Origin: Fibrobacter succinogenes
GTDB lineage: Bacteria; Fibrobacterota; Fibrobacteria; Fibrobacterales; Fibrobacteraceae
Assembly (NCBI GenBank): GCA_902762305.1
Contig: CACWNW010000025.1
Location: forward strand, 1-64,000
DNA: 64,000 nt
Direction: 5' to 3'
Shown: positions 1 through 8,309 of the stretch, piece by piece
How the letters are laid out: every line of letters begins with the position of its first letter
How positions within the stretch are numbered: position 1 is the stretch's first letter
The notes under the pieces: model-generated
What the model was told of the DNA's origin: nothing
Database searches by the model: none
The model's input: only the letters and a program-made list of their open reading frames with translations
Translations under genes and position numbers: made by a program

Positions 1-935
1 TCAAAGAAATCAATGAACGCAGAACCGATAGTCACCGCAATCCAGAACACCAGATACATGATGACAAGGAAAATCGGGAGTGCAGCCCAGCGGTTCAAAA
101 GAACTGCGTCAAGCTTGTCGGAGAATGTCTTCTTGGAACGCTTCTCCACAATAGCCTTCCCCGCCACTCCGTGCGCAATCGAATAGCGGTTTTCGGCCAT
201 CGCGAATTCCGGTTCTTCACCTAGAATCTTCACAACCTCGGCCTTGTCGAGCGTCACGCCCGCTTCGGCAAACTTGTCCGCATAGCTCTTTTCATTGCCC
301 AAGTACATGAGCGAAACCCAACGGGCATCCGTCGCCAAGAGTTCTGCGACCGGAGCCACCTTCGGTTCCAAAACCTTCACGGCTTCTTCGACCTTGTCGG
401 CATAGGCAATCTGCTTCGGGAGCGGCATCGGAGATGCAAGCACATGGCCCATCTGGCTGATAAAGTTGGTGACGCTCTTCTCGCTCACGGCAGAAAGCGG
501 AATGCACGGAACGCCGTAGAAATCAGAAAGTTCATCGAGGTCCAGCTGGATTCCGCGATTTTCGGCAATGTCCATCATGTTGACGGCAATCACCATCGGA
601 ATCTTCATGTCGGCAAGCTGGCTCGTAAGGAACAGGTTACGTTCAAGGTTCGTCGCATCGACGATGTTGATGATCAGGCTTGCTTCGCGGCTGAGCAAGT
701 AGTCGACAGCGGCGCGTTCATCTTCAGCATTTGCAAACAGGGCATAGGTACCCGGCAGGTCCACCAGGCGGATCTGGCGGTCGCCCAGTTCAAAGTAGCC
801 TTCCTTCTTTTCGACAGTCACGCCGGGCCAGTTACCCACATGCTGGCGGGCACCCGTAAGCGCGTTAAAGAGAGCCGTCTTACCGCAGTTCGGGTTACCG
901 GCAATCGCAATCGTCAAAAGTTTTCTTGCGGCCAT
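1..935 (-). CDS. feoB: Ferrous iron transport protein B, N-terminal part (cut by window edge)
   Basis: Inner-membrane Fe(II) transporter with a cytoplasmic G-protein domain. The first 311 codons are present; the remaining membrane part lies outside the window. The G domain is intact: G1 motif GNPNCGKT at residues 13-20, G3 DLPG at 59-62, G4 NMMD, and the start of a hydrophobic segment near the window edge. The ATG overlaps the feoA stop codon (TAATG), and the AGGAGG ribosome-binding site lies inside the end of feoA, so the two genes are probably translationally coupled. It is the last visible gene of the regulator-feoA-feoB operon. Confidence 0.96.
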   Translation of the reverse strand, partial: MAARKLLTIAIAGNPNCGKTALFNALTGARQHVGNWPGVTVEKKEGYFELGDRQIRLVDLPGTYALFANAEDERAAVDYLLSREASLIINIVDATNLERNLFLTSQLADMKIPMVIAVNMMDIAENRGIQLDLDELSDFYGVPCIPLSAVSEKSVTNFISQMGHVLASPMPLPKQIAYADKVEEAVKVLEPKVAPVAELLATDARWVSLMYLGNEKSYADKFAEAGVTLDKAEVVKILGEEPEFAMAENRYSIAHGVAGKAIVEKRSKKTFSDKLDAVLLNRWAALPIFLVIMYLVFWIAVTIGSAFIDFF

Positions 936-1170
936 TATACCCTCCTCAGCTTAAGAACGTTTGCTTCTTCCTTGCGCAGCGAAAGCCTGTACGAAAGTAC
1001 AGCCACCTCGATCGGGTCGCCGAGAGGGGCCGCCTGCAAGACTTCAATCTGGACGCCACGCACAAGCCCCATCGAAAGGAGCTTGGACTTGTAAGCGGAA
1101 TCGCCTTCGTTATAGCCGACGATTTCCACCTTGTCGCCGACTTGCCGCCGCAACCACAATTACAGCTCAT
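935..1170 (-). CDS. feoA: Ferrous iron transport protein A, with apparent frameshift near its start
   Basis: Small SH3-like FeoA domain that supports FeoB. The domain (GDKVEIVGYNEGDSAYKSKL onward, ending LKLRRV) reads cleanly to a stop that overlaps the feoB ATG. The best start, an ATG preceded by GAGG and opening MSCNCGCGG, is in a different frame from the domain: one base is missing, or two are extra, around 1140-1150. In the domain frame the only nearby start is a TTG at 1159 with no visible ribosome-binding site. Either the gene starts at that TTG, or the sequence carries an indel. Cys-rich N-termini of this kind occur in FeoA-like proteins, so I favour the indel. Confidence 0.8.
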
Positions 1171-1215
1171 ATTATCCTCATATAACAAGACAGCGCCTGA
1201 GCAGCGCTTTCTAGT

Positions 1216-1653
1216 TTATTTTGTGTTTTTGACAACCTTTGCTTTTTTTACCGACGGATTTTTCACGGAAGAAATCGCATCCGACGGCTTCATAAAATCT
1301 TCAATCTTTCCTAGGGTTTCTGCCGAAAGGATATGCTCCATGCAGCAGGCGTCCTTGTCGGCAATCGCCTCGGAAACTCCAAGCTTAATCAGGAACCCCT
1401 TCAAGAGAATGTGACGGTTCAAGATCATGGCGGCAACGCGCTGGCCCTCTTCGGTGAGTTCCACACCGCTATAGGGTTCCTGCCTCACAAGGCCCATTTT
1501 CTTGAGTTCAACCATCGCCTTGGCCACCGACGGCATCTTAACCGAAAGGGCCGCGGCAATGTCCTTAACGCGGGCTAGCCCGTTCGCGAGGCGCAGCATG
1601 TGCACCATTTCCAAATAGTCTTCAAGACTCTGAGTAAGTTTTGTATGGTCCAT
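1216..1653 (-). CDS. DtxR/MntR-family metal-dependent transcriptional regulator
   Basis: 145-residue iron- or manganese-responsive repressor. The N-terminal winged helix-turn-helix (about residues 8-65, with SLEDYLEMVHML and VKMPSVAKAMVELKKMGLV) is followed by the metal-binding and dimerisation domain, including the RHILLKGFLIKLG and DACCMEHILS segments that carry typical ligand positions (Glu, Cys, His). There is no C-terminal SH3/FeoA domain, so it resembles MntR-length family members. It is the first gene of the feo operon, and a palindromic TTAG-N6-CTAA site sits about 15 bp upstream of its ATG, which implies autoregulation. Whether the metal is Fe or Mn cannot be read from sequence; linkage to feoAB favours Fe. 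Confidence 0.92.
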   Translation of the reverse strand: MDHTKLTQSLEDYLEMVHMLRLANGLARVKDIAAALSVKMPSVAKAMVELKKMGLVRQEPYSGVELTEEGQRVAAMILNRHILLKGFLIKLGVSEAIADKDACCMEHILSAETLGKIEDFMKPSDAISSVKNPSVKKAKVVKNTK

Positions 1654-1668
1654 CTTAATTAGCCCTCA

Positions 1669-1753
1669 TTAGACGCGGCTAATATAGTTTAATAAATCTA
1701 ATTAGGCAAGGCTAAAAATATTACAACAGACATACTTTTTTAGACAAGCCTAA
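1669..1753. promoter_or_regulatory. Three DtxR-type operator palindromes and promoter of the feo operon
   Basis: Three 14-bp sites share TTAG-N6-CTAA: TTAGACGCGGCTAA (1669-1682), TTAGGCAAGGCTAA (1702-1715) and TTAGACAAGCCTAA (1740-1753). On the minus strand a TATATT -10-like box (1681-1686) abuts the first site, so a bound repressor would cover the transcription start of the regulator-feoA-feoB operon. The half-site TTAGnC/GnCTAA matches the general DtxR/IdeR-type half-site. Seen directly; the link to the adjacent regulator is inference. Confidence 0.75.
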
Positions 1754-1806
1754 TTTTGAAACAAAAAATTTACATAATTTTAATGTTTTCGCCCTTGTCT
1801 TTCTAG

Positions 1807-1841
1807 TTAGTTTTATCTAACTTTTAGTTAGACAAGTCTAA
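1807..1841. promoter_or_regulatory. Two further DtxR-type operator palindromes facing the proS side
   Basis: TTAGTTTTATCTAA (1807-1820) and TTAGACAAGTCTAA (1828-1841) repeat the same TTAG-N6-CTAA pattern, 66 bp or more from the feo-proximal sites. The second overlaps a plus-strand TAATTCTG box (1839-1846) that could serve as a -10 element. This suggests a second, rightward metal-regulated transcript that ends at the terminator near 1965. Confidence 0.65.
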
Positions 1842-1852
1842 TTCTGATTGTG

Positions 1853-1969
1853 GCCATAGCTTTCGGACCTCGGCTTGTCTGGTTGAAGCAAAAATCCAAT
1901 TCCCTCCTTGTGTCTCTTTGGGAACGATTGCGCCCCCGCTCAAGTAGCTCTGAGCAGGGGCGTTTTTTT
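1853..1969 (+). ncRNA. Putative metal-regulated small RNA ending in an intrinsic terminator
   Basis: No open reading frame explains this stretch. It ends in a strong rho-independent terminator: a 12-bp GC-rich stem with one mismatch (1931-1942 with 1951-1962), an 8-nt loop and seven T. The body contains an apparently unpaired CCCTCCTT segment (about 1903-1910), complementary to Shine-Dalgarno sequences, as seen in iron-responsive base-pairing RNAs such as FsrA. Two DtxR-type palindromes lie immediately upstream. The start is a guess from a -10-like box. The alternative is a leader or attenuator of proS, whose ATG lies 70 nt downstream of the terminator. Confidence 0.35.
1931..1969 (+). terminator. 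Intrinsic terminator upstream of proS
   Basis: The stem begins CGCCCC and closes GGGGCG, about 12 bp with one mismatch, followed by TTTTTTT. It lies between genes and before the start of proS, so it terminates something other than proS, or attenuates proS. Confidence 0.85.
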
Positions 1970-2039
1970 AGCAAAACATGGAATAAGAAACACTCTTTTT
2001 TCTATTTTTACCCCCGTAAAATTTTAAAAGGCAAAAAAA

Positions 2040-3734
2040 ATGAAACTCTCCAAGTATTTTTACGTCACGCTCCGCGAAACGCCGAGCGACGCCACCATGC
2101 CGAGCCACATCTTCTTGATGCGCGGCGGCTACATCAAGCCCGTTTCTACCGGTATCTACTCCATGATGCCGATGGGTTTCCGCGTGATCCAGAAGATTGT
2201 AAACATCATCCGCGAAGAAATGAACAAGATTGGCGGTATCGAAGTGGACCTGCCGGTGGTGCAGACCGCTGAACTCTGGAGCGAATCGGGCCGTTACCAG
2301 GCCATCGGCGAAGAACTCCTGCGCTTCAAGGACCGCAACAACCACAACATGGTGCTCGCCATGACGCACGAAGAAGCCATGACCGACCTGGTGCGCTACG
2401 TGCTCAACAGCTACAAGCAACTGCCGGTGATGCTCTACCAGTTCAAGACCAAGTACCGTGACGAAGCCCGTGCCCGCGGCGGCCTTATCCGCGTCCGCGA
2501 ATTCCTGATGAAGGATGCCTACAGCTTCCACACCAGCCAGGAAGACCTCGACCGTCACTACCAGGAAGAATACGATGCCTACCTCCGCATCTACCGTCGC
2601 GTGGGCATTGAACCGGTGGTGGTGCAGAGCGATACCGGCATCATGGGCGGTAAGGTCGCTCACGAATTCATGCTCGATACTCCGAACGGCGAAGACTACT
2701 TGATTCTCTGTAAGAAGTGCGGCTACCAGGCCAACCGCGAAATCGCGAAGTTCCAGCGCGTGCCGTTCAAGGGCGACGAAAATGCGGCCCTCGAAAAGGT
2801 CGCCACGCCGAACAGCGAAAGCATCGACGAACTCACCAAGTTCCTGAACGTTCCGGCTGAATCGACCGCCAAGTGCGTGTTCTTCGACTTCGAAGGCAAG
2901 CTCATCACGGTCGTTGTTCCGGGCAACCTCGACGTTTCCGAAATCAAGCTTCACAACTTGCTGAAGGCGAAGGAACTTTACCCTGCCGAAGACAGCCTCA
3001 TCAAGGCCTGCGGCATGGTTCCGGGCTTTGCGTCCCCGATTAATTCTCACGATACGCGCGTCATCGTGGATGAAGCAATCGCTGATTCCTTCGATCTCGT
3101 GACGGGTGCCAACGAAGAAGGCTTCCACTTCAAGCATTGCAACCCGAAGCGCGACTTCCCGAAATTCGAAGTGGCCGACATCGCCGAAGCATCCGAAGTC
3201 TGCAAGTGCCCCTGCTGCGGCGAGCTCCTCACCGAGACCCGCGGCATCGAAATGGGCAACATCTTCAAGCTGGGCACCAAGTTCTCTGAATCTATGGGCG
3301 CCAAGTTCCTCACCGCCGAAAAGACGACCGCTCCGGCCATCATGGGCTGCTACGGCATCGGCGTGGGCCGCCTGATGGCCTCTGTCGTCGAAAACAGCCA
3401 CGATGACTTCGGACCGATTTGGCCCAAGTCCATCGCGCCCTTCCAAGTGGAAATCGTCCCAATCGGTAAGGAACCGGAACTTGCTGAACTCGCTGAAAAG
3501 TTCGAAAAGGAACTCGAAGCCGCCGGCATCGACGTGCTCGTGGACGACCGCGACGAACGCCCGGGCGTGAAGTTCAAGGACGCCGACCTCTGGGGTTCTC
3601 CGGTGCGCATCGCCATCGGCAAGAAGGGCCTCGCAAACGGTGAAGTCGAATGGAAGTTCCGCAACGAGAAGGAATTCTCCATGGTCAAGGTCGAAGACGT
3701 TGTCGCCAAGGCCAAAGCCTACTTCGCTGAATAA
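2040..3734 (+). CDS. proS: Prolyl-tRNA synthetase
   Basis: Charges tRNA-Pro in the cytoplasm. At 564 residues it is the long bacterial type: class II catalytic core with motif 2 (YRDEARARGGLIRVREF, about 137-155), an inserted YbaK-like editing domain (about 257-385), motif 3 (GCYGIGVGRLMASVV, about 436) and a C-terminal anticodon-binding domain. The start follows AAAGG 8 nt upstream, and a TATTTTTA box lies about 30 nt before the ATG. It is followed by its own terminator and so is probably monocistronic. Confidence 0.97.
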   Translation: MKLSKYFYVTLRETPSDATMPSHIFLMRGGYIKPVSTGIYSMMPMGFRVIQKIVNIIREEMNKIGGIEVDLPVVQTAELWSESGRYQAIGEELLRFKDRNNHNMVLAMTHEEAMTDLVRYVLNSYKQLPVMLYQFKTKYRDEARARGGLIRVREFLMKDAYSFHTSQEDLDRHYQEEYDAYLRIYRRVGIEPVVVQSDTGIMGGKVAHEFMLDTPNGEDYLILCKKCGYQANREIAKFQRVPFKGDENAALEKVATPNSESIDELTKFLNVPAESTAKCVFFDFEGKLITVVVPGNLDVSEIKLHNLLKAKELYPAEDSLIKACGMVPGFASPINSHDTRVIVDEAIADSFDLVTGANEEGFHFKHCNPKRDFPKFEVADIAEASEVCKCPCCGELLTETRGIEMGNIFKLGTKFSESMGAKFLTAEKTTAPAIMGCYGIGVGRLMASVVENSHDDFGPIWPKSIAPFQVEIVPIGKEPELAELAEKFEKELEAAGIDVLVDDRDERPGVKFKDADLWGSPVRIAIGKKGLANGEVEWKFRNEKEFSMVKVEDVVAKAKAYFAE

Positions 3735-3757
3735 CTCCGCGAACGTCAGTTATTAAG

Positions 3758-3783
3758 ACAGCCCCCAATCGGGGGCTGTTTTG
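3758..3783 (+). terminator. proS terminator
   Basis: Hairpin ACAGCCCCC/GGGGGCTGT with a 3-nt loop, followed by a short T run, 24 bp after the proS stop. Confidence 0.85.
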
Positions 3784-3813
3784 CTATAGAACGCAAATTG
3801 AATTAGGAGCAGT

Positions 3814-5154
3814 TTACTTCGCGAGGCCGAAGCGCACAGGACGTTCACCGCGTACGTTGAGTATGTACACTCCGGCATTCAGGCCCGAAAGGTCGACCAT
3901 TTCGCCGGCATGAACCGTTCCCAGCAACACCTTGCGACCGCGCATGTCTATAACCGCGTATTGCGCATCCTTACCCGAGCCGAGCGTGAAGTTCATGTTC
4001 CCTTCGCCCATGCGGATTCTCGATGCCTTCGCAAGGACAACCGCCCTGATTGAAGCCACCGCAGGTTTCTGCGTCAAACCGTATAAAAAACCGAACACCT
4101 TTTCCTTCACCTTCACGTCATAACCGTCTTCGTCGTAGAATTCGTGGGGCATGCCTTCGACAAAGTAAGTCTCGTGCTCTATGCCCTTCGCCTTCAATAC
4201 GGAATCGATTACGAAACTGCCGTAGAGCGTAGGCGTCTTCACGTCAATCGTAAGCGAGCCGGCAGCGGCAAGCATCGGCGGCATGAGGTTTTCGAGCGTC
4301 GTCGAGATATTCCCGAGCGGACGCCCGGTCTTGAAAAGGACCGTACTGTCGGCCATGCCGTGCACAAGCAAGACGGGAGTCGCCTTGTCCTCGATGATGG
4401 ACACATCGTGAATGCCGCCCCACAAGGCAACGACAGCATTCGCATCGGAGTAAGAGCCTTTCTCCCCGTATTCATCAAGTCCACCGAGTTGCGGTTCTTC
4501 CTTTGCGACCGCAGGAATTTCGGAATCCTTGTCGATATAGATGTTTTCTAGCGAAAGTACGGCACCGGCACTGTTTCCCAGCAAATAGATGCGGTCCGGG
4601 TCGACGCCCAGGTCGTTCGAATGCGCCCGCACGTAGCGGACAGCGGCACGCACATCCTGGATTCCGCGATAAACCGTTCTGGAAAAATTGGCGCTGTCAA
4701 TAGAAACGAGCATGTTCTCAGTTCTTGCCGTAATTCCCAACCGGTATTCAACCGCGGCAGTGACAAAACCGCGAGCAGCAAGCGAATCACAGTAGGTGAT
4801 TGACTGCTGGTCGGTATCATCCTTCGAGCCAGCCGCAAAAGCACCCCCGTGCATCACGAGTACCGCAGGGCGCTTCTTTTCCGAATCGCCCTTCGGGGTG
4901 TAGATATCCATGTGGAGGTCTATGGGCTGCATATCCTCTTCGTTGTCGTAAAGGTAGACCATCGTGCCGCCATTCGCAGCGGCAAGTGCCGAAAGGGTCG
5001 TCGAGAGCTTGCTCAGCGTCGCCAAATGATTCACGCCCGATGCATAGACAATGTCCTTCTTGACGTCCACATCGAACATCTTGTCCTTGTACCTTTCAGC
5101 AGCAAATCCTTGCGCGAAAGAGACGGCGAGAACGGCTAGCAAAATCTTTTTCAT
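3814..5154 (-). CDS. Secreted alpha/beta-hydrolase esterase with T9SS-type C-terminal domain
   Basis: 446-residue exported carbohydrate-esterase or lipase-like enzyme. Signal peptide MKKILLAVLAVSFAQGFA; oxyanion motif HGGAF at 102-106; nucleophile elbow GNSAG (Ser195); likely Asp269 (HGMADS) and His337 (GMPHEF). The last 70 residues (IDMRGRKVLLG, then GLNAGVYILNV) match the beta-sandwich sorting domain of type IX secretion cargo. An in-frame ATG six codons upstream exists, but GGAGG sits just before MKKILL, so that ATG is used. Substrate is unknown; acetylated or feruloylated plant polysaccharide would fit a Fibrobacter, but that is inference. It runs convergent to proS. Confidence 0.85.
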   Translation of the reverse strand: MKKILLAVLAVSFAQGFAAERYKDKMFDVDVKKDIVYASGVNHLATLSKLSTTLSALAAANGGTMVYLYDNEEDMQPIDLHMDIYTPKGDSEKKRPAVLVMHGGAFAAGSKDDTDQQSITYCDSLAARGFVTAAVEYRLGITARTENMLVSIDSANFSRTVYRGIQDVRAAVRYVRAHSNDLGVDPDRIYLLGNSAGAVLSLENIYIDKDSEIPAVAKEEPQLGGLDEYGEKGSYSDANAVVALWGGIHDVSIIEDKATPVLLVHGMADSTVLFKTGRPLGNISTTLENLMPPMLAAAGSLTIDVKTPTLYGSFVIDSVLKAKGIEHETYFVEGMPHEFYDEDGYDVKVKEKVFGFLYGLTQKPAVASIRAVVLAKASRIRMGEGNMNFTLGSGKDAQYAVIDMRGRKVLLGTVHAGEMVDLSGLNAGVYILNVRGERPVRFGLAK

Positions 5155-5204
5155 ACAGCCTCCTTTCCGCAAAAGTTAAGAAATTTTTTGCTATTTTTCA
5201 TATC

Positions 5205-6074
5205 ATGAGCACGAATAAAATCAAGATTGCGACTTTGCAAGGCAAGTGGACGGGCGATTTCGATAGCAACAACGCCTGGTACGTGGAACAGGCCCGCGCC
5301 CTCAAGGGCAAGGGCTACGACCTGGTCGTGTTGCCGGAACTCTTCCACACTCCGTATTTCCCGTTCGAGGAAAACGCGGACTTCTTTGACCTCGCCATCG
5401 AAAAGGACCACCCGCTGGTAAGCCAGTGGCAGTCCATCGCGAAGGAACTGAACGCCGTCGTGGTGTACCCCTTCTTCGAGAAGCGCGCCCGCGGCATCTA
5501 CCACAATTCCGCCTTCGTGTTCGAGCGCGACGGCAGCATCGCGGGGCTCTACCGCAAGAGCCACATTCCCGACGATCCTGCCTTCTACGAAAAATACTAC
5601 TTCATCCCGGGAGACACGGGGTTCGAACCCATCAAGACTAGCGCGGGCACCCTCGGCGTGCTCATCTGCTGGGACCAGTGGTTCCCCGAAGCCGCCCGCA
5701 TCATGAGCCTCAAGGGCGCAGACGTGCTCATCTACCCCACCGCTATCGGCTGGATGGACAGTGAACCCAAGAAAATCTACCCGCGCCAGCAGGACAGCTG
5801 GATGACCGTCATGCGCGGGCACGCCATTGCGAACCGCACCTTCGTGATTGCGGCAAACCGTGGTGGCACCGAAGGCCACCTCACGTTCTGGGGCACGAGC
5901 TTCGCCGCCGCACCCGACGGCTACATTCTAGAAAAGTGCTCCCCCGAATTCCTCGGGGTCTCCACCGTCGAAATCGACCTCGCCGAAACCGAGGAAAACC
6001 GCCGCTGGTGGCCGCATTTCCGCGACCGCCGCATCGACCTGTACAGCGACATCCTGAAAATCTGGTGCAAATAA
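5205..6074 (+). CDS. aguB: N-carbamoylputrescine amidase
   Basis: Nitrilase-superfamily amidase that converts N-carbamoylputrescine to putrescine, CO2 and ammonia. The catalytic triad is visible: Glu45 (LPELFHTPYF), Lys118 (YRKSHIP) and Cys155 (ICWDQWFPEAAR). The length (289) is normal. The next gene starts one base after its stop and encodes the preceding step of the pathway. No ribosome-binding site is seen; a TATTTTTC box ends 5 nt before the ATG, so the mRNA may be nearly leaderless. Confidence 0.95.
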   Translation: MSTNKIKIATLQGKWTGDFDSNNAWYVEQARALKGKGYDLVVLPELFHTPYFPFEENADFFDLAIEKDHPLVSQWQSIAKELNAVVVYPFFEKRARGIYHNSAFVFERDGSIAGLYRKSHIPDDPAFYEKYYFIPGDTGFEPIKTSAGTLGVLICWDQWFPEAARIMSLKGADVLIYPTAIGWMDSEPKKIYPRQQDSWMTVMRGHAIANRTFVIAANRGGTEGHLTFWGTSFAAAPDGYILEKCSPEFLGVSTVEIDLAETEENRRWWPHFRDRRIDLYSDILKIWCK

Positions 6075-6075
6075 T

Positions 6076-7101
6076 ATGGCATTAGCAACAATACGTTACC
6101 CCGCCGAATGGGAAGAGCAGAAGGCCACATGGCTCGCCTTCCCCCACAACCCGGAAAACTGGCACGGTGAACGCGGAGTGAAGATCCGCAAGTTCTACAT
6201 CGACCTCATCAACGCCATAAGCGACTTCCAGCCGGTAAACGTGCTCCTCCCGAAAAAGGACTTCCTGACCAAGAAAGAGAAGGAAGCCCTCGAATGCACA
6301 TCCTTCCCAGTAAACTTCGCCGTCATCAAGACCGACGACATCTGGATTCGCGACTACGGTCCCTTCTTCGTGAAAAAAGGGCGCAAGACCATCGTTTCCG
6401 AGGCCGTATTCAATGCCTGGGGCGCAAAATTCCCTCCCTGGAAGAACGACAACCAGATTCCTTCCCGAATCGCCAAGGCCTTCGGCTATCCCGAAGGGAA
6501 AAAGATTCCGTTCATTTTCGAGGGCGGCGCCATCGAAGTGAACGATGACGGGCTCGGCATCACCACGCTGGACTGCCTCGTCGGCAAGAACCGCAACAAG
6601 ACCGAAGACCTTTCCAAGGTCATCAAGTCGATTTGCGAGACGCTCGGCCTCAAGAGCCTGCTTGTCCTCCCCCACGGGCTGAACGGCGACCACACGGACG
6701 GCCACATAGACAACGTCGCACGATTCGTCGGCACCAAGAGGGTCGTCATGGCCTGGGATGCCAACATGAAATCGAAGAACGCGAAGGTCCTGGCCGAAGC
6801 GAAATTCCTCATCGAGACCTGGCTCAAGGCATTCTACGGCAAGGATTTTGCAGTGGACACGCTGGCACTCCCCCCGCAGAGGAAACTGAGTGACGGGCAG
6901 ATCCTCCCCGCAAGCTACATGAACTTCATTTTCGTGAACGGCGGCTTAATTTACCCGAAATACAAGTGCAAGAACGATGCTCACGCCCAGAAATACTTCG
7001 AAAGCGTATTCCCCGACAGGTTCGTCATCGGCCTTGATAGCCGTACAGTCATCGAGGAAGGCGGCAGCCTCCACTGCATGAGCAAGCACGAAAGCAAATA
7101 A
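6076..7101 (+). CDS. aguA: Agmatine deiminase
   Basis: Hydrolyses agmatine to N-carbamoylputrescine and ammonia (PF04371, guanidino-group-modifying fold). Seen: WIRDYGPFF, FEGGAIEVN, GDHTDGHIDN (about 205-214) and the nucleophile in GGSLHCMS (Cys334). 341 residues, slightly short for the family but complete. It forms a tight operon with aguB, giving a two-step route to putrescine. The arginine decarboxylase that would supply agmatine is not in this window. A terminator follows directly. Confidence 0.95.
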   Translation: MALATIRYPAEWEEQKATWLAFPHNPENWHGERGVKIRKFYIDLINAISDFQPVNVLLPKKDFLTKKEKEALECTSFPVNFAVIKTDDIWIRDYGPFFVKKGRKTIVSEAVFNAWGAKFPPWKNDNQIPSRIAKAFGYPEGKKIPFIFEGGAIEVNDDGLGITTLDCLVGKNRNKTEDLSKVIKSICETLGLKSLLVLPHGLNGDHTDGHIDNVARFVGTKRVVMAWDANMKSKNAKVLAEAKFLIETWLKAFYGKDFAVDTLALPPQRKLSDGQILPASYMNFIFVNGGLIYPKYKCKNDAHAQKYFESVFPDRFVIGLDSRTVIEEGGSLHCMSKHESK

Positions 7102-7104
7102 AGG

Positions 7105-7139
7105 AAAAATCCGGTCCCGAGAATTCGGAACCGGATTTT
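7105..7139. terminator. Bidirectional terminator between aguA and tRNA-Lys
   Basis: Inverted repeat AAAATCCGG / CCGGATTTT around an EcoRI-like GAATTC centre. It ends the aguBA transcript on the plus strand and the tRNA-Lys transcript on the minus strand. Confidence 0.8.
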
Positions 7140-7142
7140 CAC

Positions 7143-7215
7143 TGAGCTATGAAGGGCTCGAACCTTCGACCCACGCCTTAAAAGGGCGTTGCTCTACCAA
7201 CTGAGCTAATAGCCC
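7143..7215 (-). tRNA. tRNA-Lys (anticodon TTT)
   Basis: Full cloverleaf: acceptor GGGCTAT/ATAGCTC, anticodon stem ACGCC/GGCGT with loop CTTTTAA, T arm GAAGG-TTCGAGC-CCTTC. The discriminator is A, and CCA is not encoded. Confidence 0.97.
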
Positions 7216-7295
7216 GAGCGCTCCAAATATATTAAAAAATGCGTTTTTTGTAAAGGTTTGCGGTCTTTTTTTTCGTTTTTTTGTAAATTTACCGC

Positions 7296-8309
7296 ATGAT
7301 GTCTAAAAGAAAAGTTTTGCTGCTCGCTTTGTGGGGCATGCTGTTCCCCGCGGGTGCCAACGCGTACTTTTCGCAGGGCGACCAAGGTGAAGAAATATTC
7401 TCTTTTTTAAGCACGTTCGACAGCCCGCGCAACGCGGCTATTGAAAAATCCGGTGCAGCCTTCCCTTCGACAGACCCGACCATCGTACAACTCAACCCTG
7501 CCGCACTCCGAATACCGGACGGGACAAAAAGAATCGCAGAAATTCACTGGCAAACTGGGGACATGGCCGAAAACCAGGGCTCCATTTCGTACACATCGAG
7601 CTACAAGAAGTTCCTGTACCAGATTTCGTACAACTGGCTAGATTACGGGACCATTAAAGGTTACGACGAACTCGGCAACGAATCGGGCAAGGAATACAAC
7701 CCGTTGAGCCAGCTTGCAACAGCAACCGTCGCCTTCGCGATGACCCACATCAACGTAGGCGCGACAATCAAATTCGCAAGCGAGAAACTCGCCGAAGAAT
7801 CTGGGGACCGGACAGCCCTGGGCGCAGCATTCGACTGGGGTGTCTCGTGGCAATCCACTAGCAAGATTTTCGGCCTCGCCCTCACGGGCAGGGATTTCGG
7901 AGCACTCATCCGCGACTACGTGGACGACGGCTACAACGACAATTTTCCGATGTCGCAGACATTCGCACTTTCGTTCTATTACAGGCCGGTCATCTTGCCG
8001 CGCCTCACAGTGATGGGCGAAAGCAGTTTCCCGCGTTTCGCAGAACCCAAATTCGCCCTTGGCGGCGAATACGCGCTCGGTCAGAGCTTCTTCATCCGTG
8101 CAGGCTTCACGCGCGCATGGCTTGACCTCACCCGCGACATAAAGCAGCTCATCTCGGCAAGCAGCCGCCCCGACGAAGCGCAATCGGCACGCATGCTCAG
8201 CGCGGGCCTCGGGTACAACCTGAAGATGTTCTCCATCGACTATACGTTCTCCTACCTCGCACAGGGTCTCGGAACCGAGCACCGGTTCGGACTCCGCATA
8301 GGCCTGTAA
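7296..8309 (+). CDS. PorQ/PorV-like outer-membrane protein of the type IX secretion system
   Basis: 337 residues with signal peptide (cleavage near GANA-YF) and a beta-barrel pattern of alternating strands. The mature start FSFLSTFDSPRNAAI, then STDPTIVQLNPAAL, and the later YNWLDYGTIKGYDELGNESG, follow the layout of PorQ (FLxLxxSAR, DxxxxxxNPAxL, INYGxxxxxDExGN). In Porphyromonas, PorQ shuttles or anchors T9SS cargo with PorU/V/Z. Its stop overlaps the ATG of the next gene, so it shares a transcript with a glycosyltransferase-like gene. Two tandem ATGs follow a TAAATTT box by 5 nt. It could instead be another PorV-family member. Confidence 0.68.
   Translation: MMSKRKVLLLALWGMLFPAGANAYFSQGDQGEEIFSFLSTFDSPRNAAIEKSGAAFPSTDPTIVQLNPAALRIPDGTKRIAEIHWQTGDMAENQGSISYTSSYKKFLYQISYNWLDYGTIKGYDELGNESGKEYNPLSQLATATVAFAMTHINVGATIKFASEKLAEESGDRTALGAAFDWGVSWQSTSKIFGLALTGRDFGALIRDYVDDGYNDNFPMSQTFALSFYYRPVILPRLTVMGESSFPRFAEPKFALGGEYALGQSFFIRAGFTRAWLDLTRDIKQLISASSRPDEAQSARMLSAGLGYNLKMFSIDYTFSYLAQGLGTEHRFGLRIGL

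Noticed and set aside
1968-3446. A 492-codon open frame antisense to proS
   Set aside because: Same codon-bias effect; the sense strand encodes a complete ProRS.
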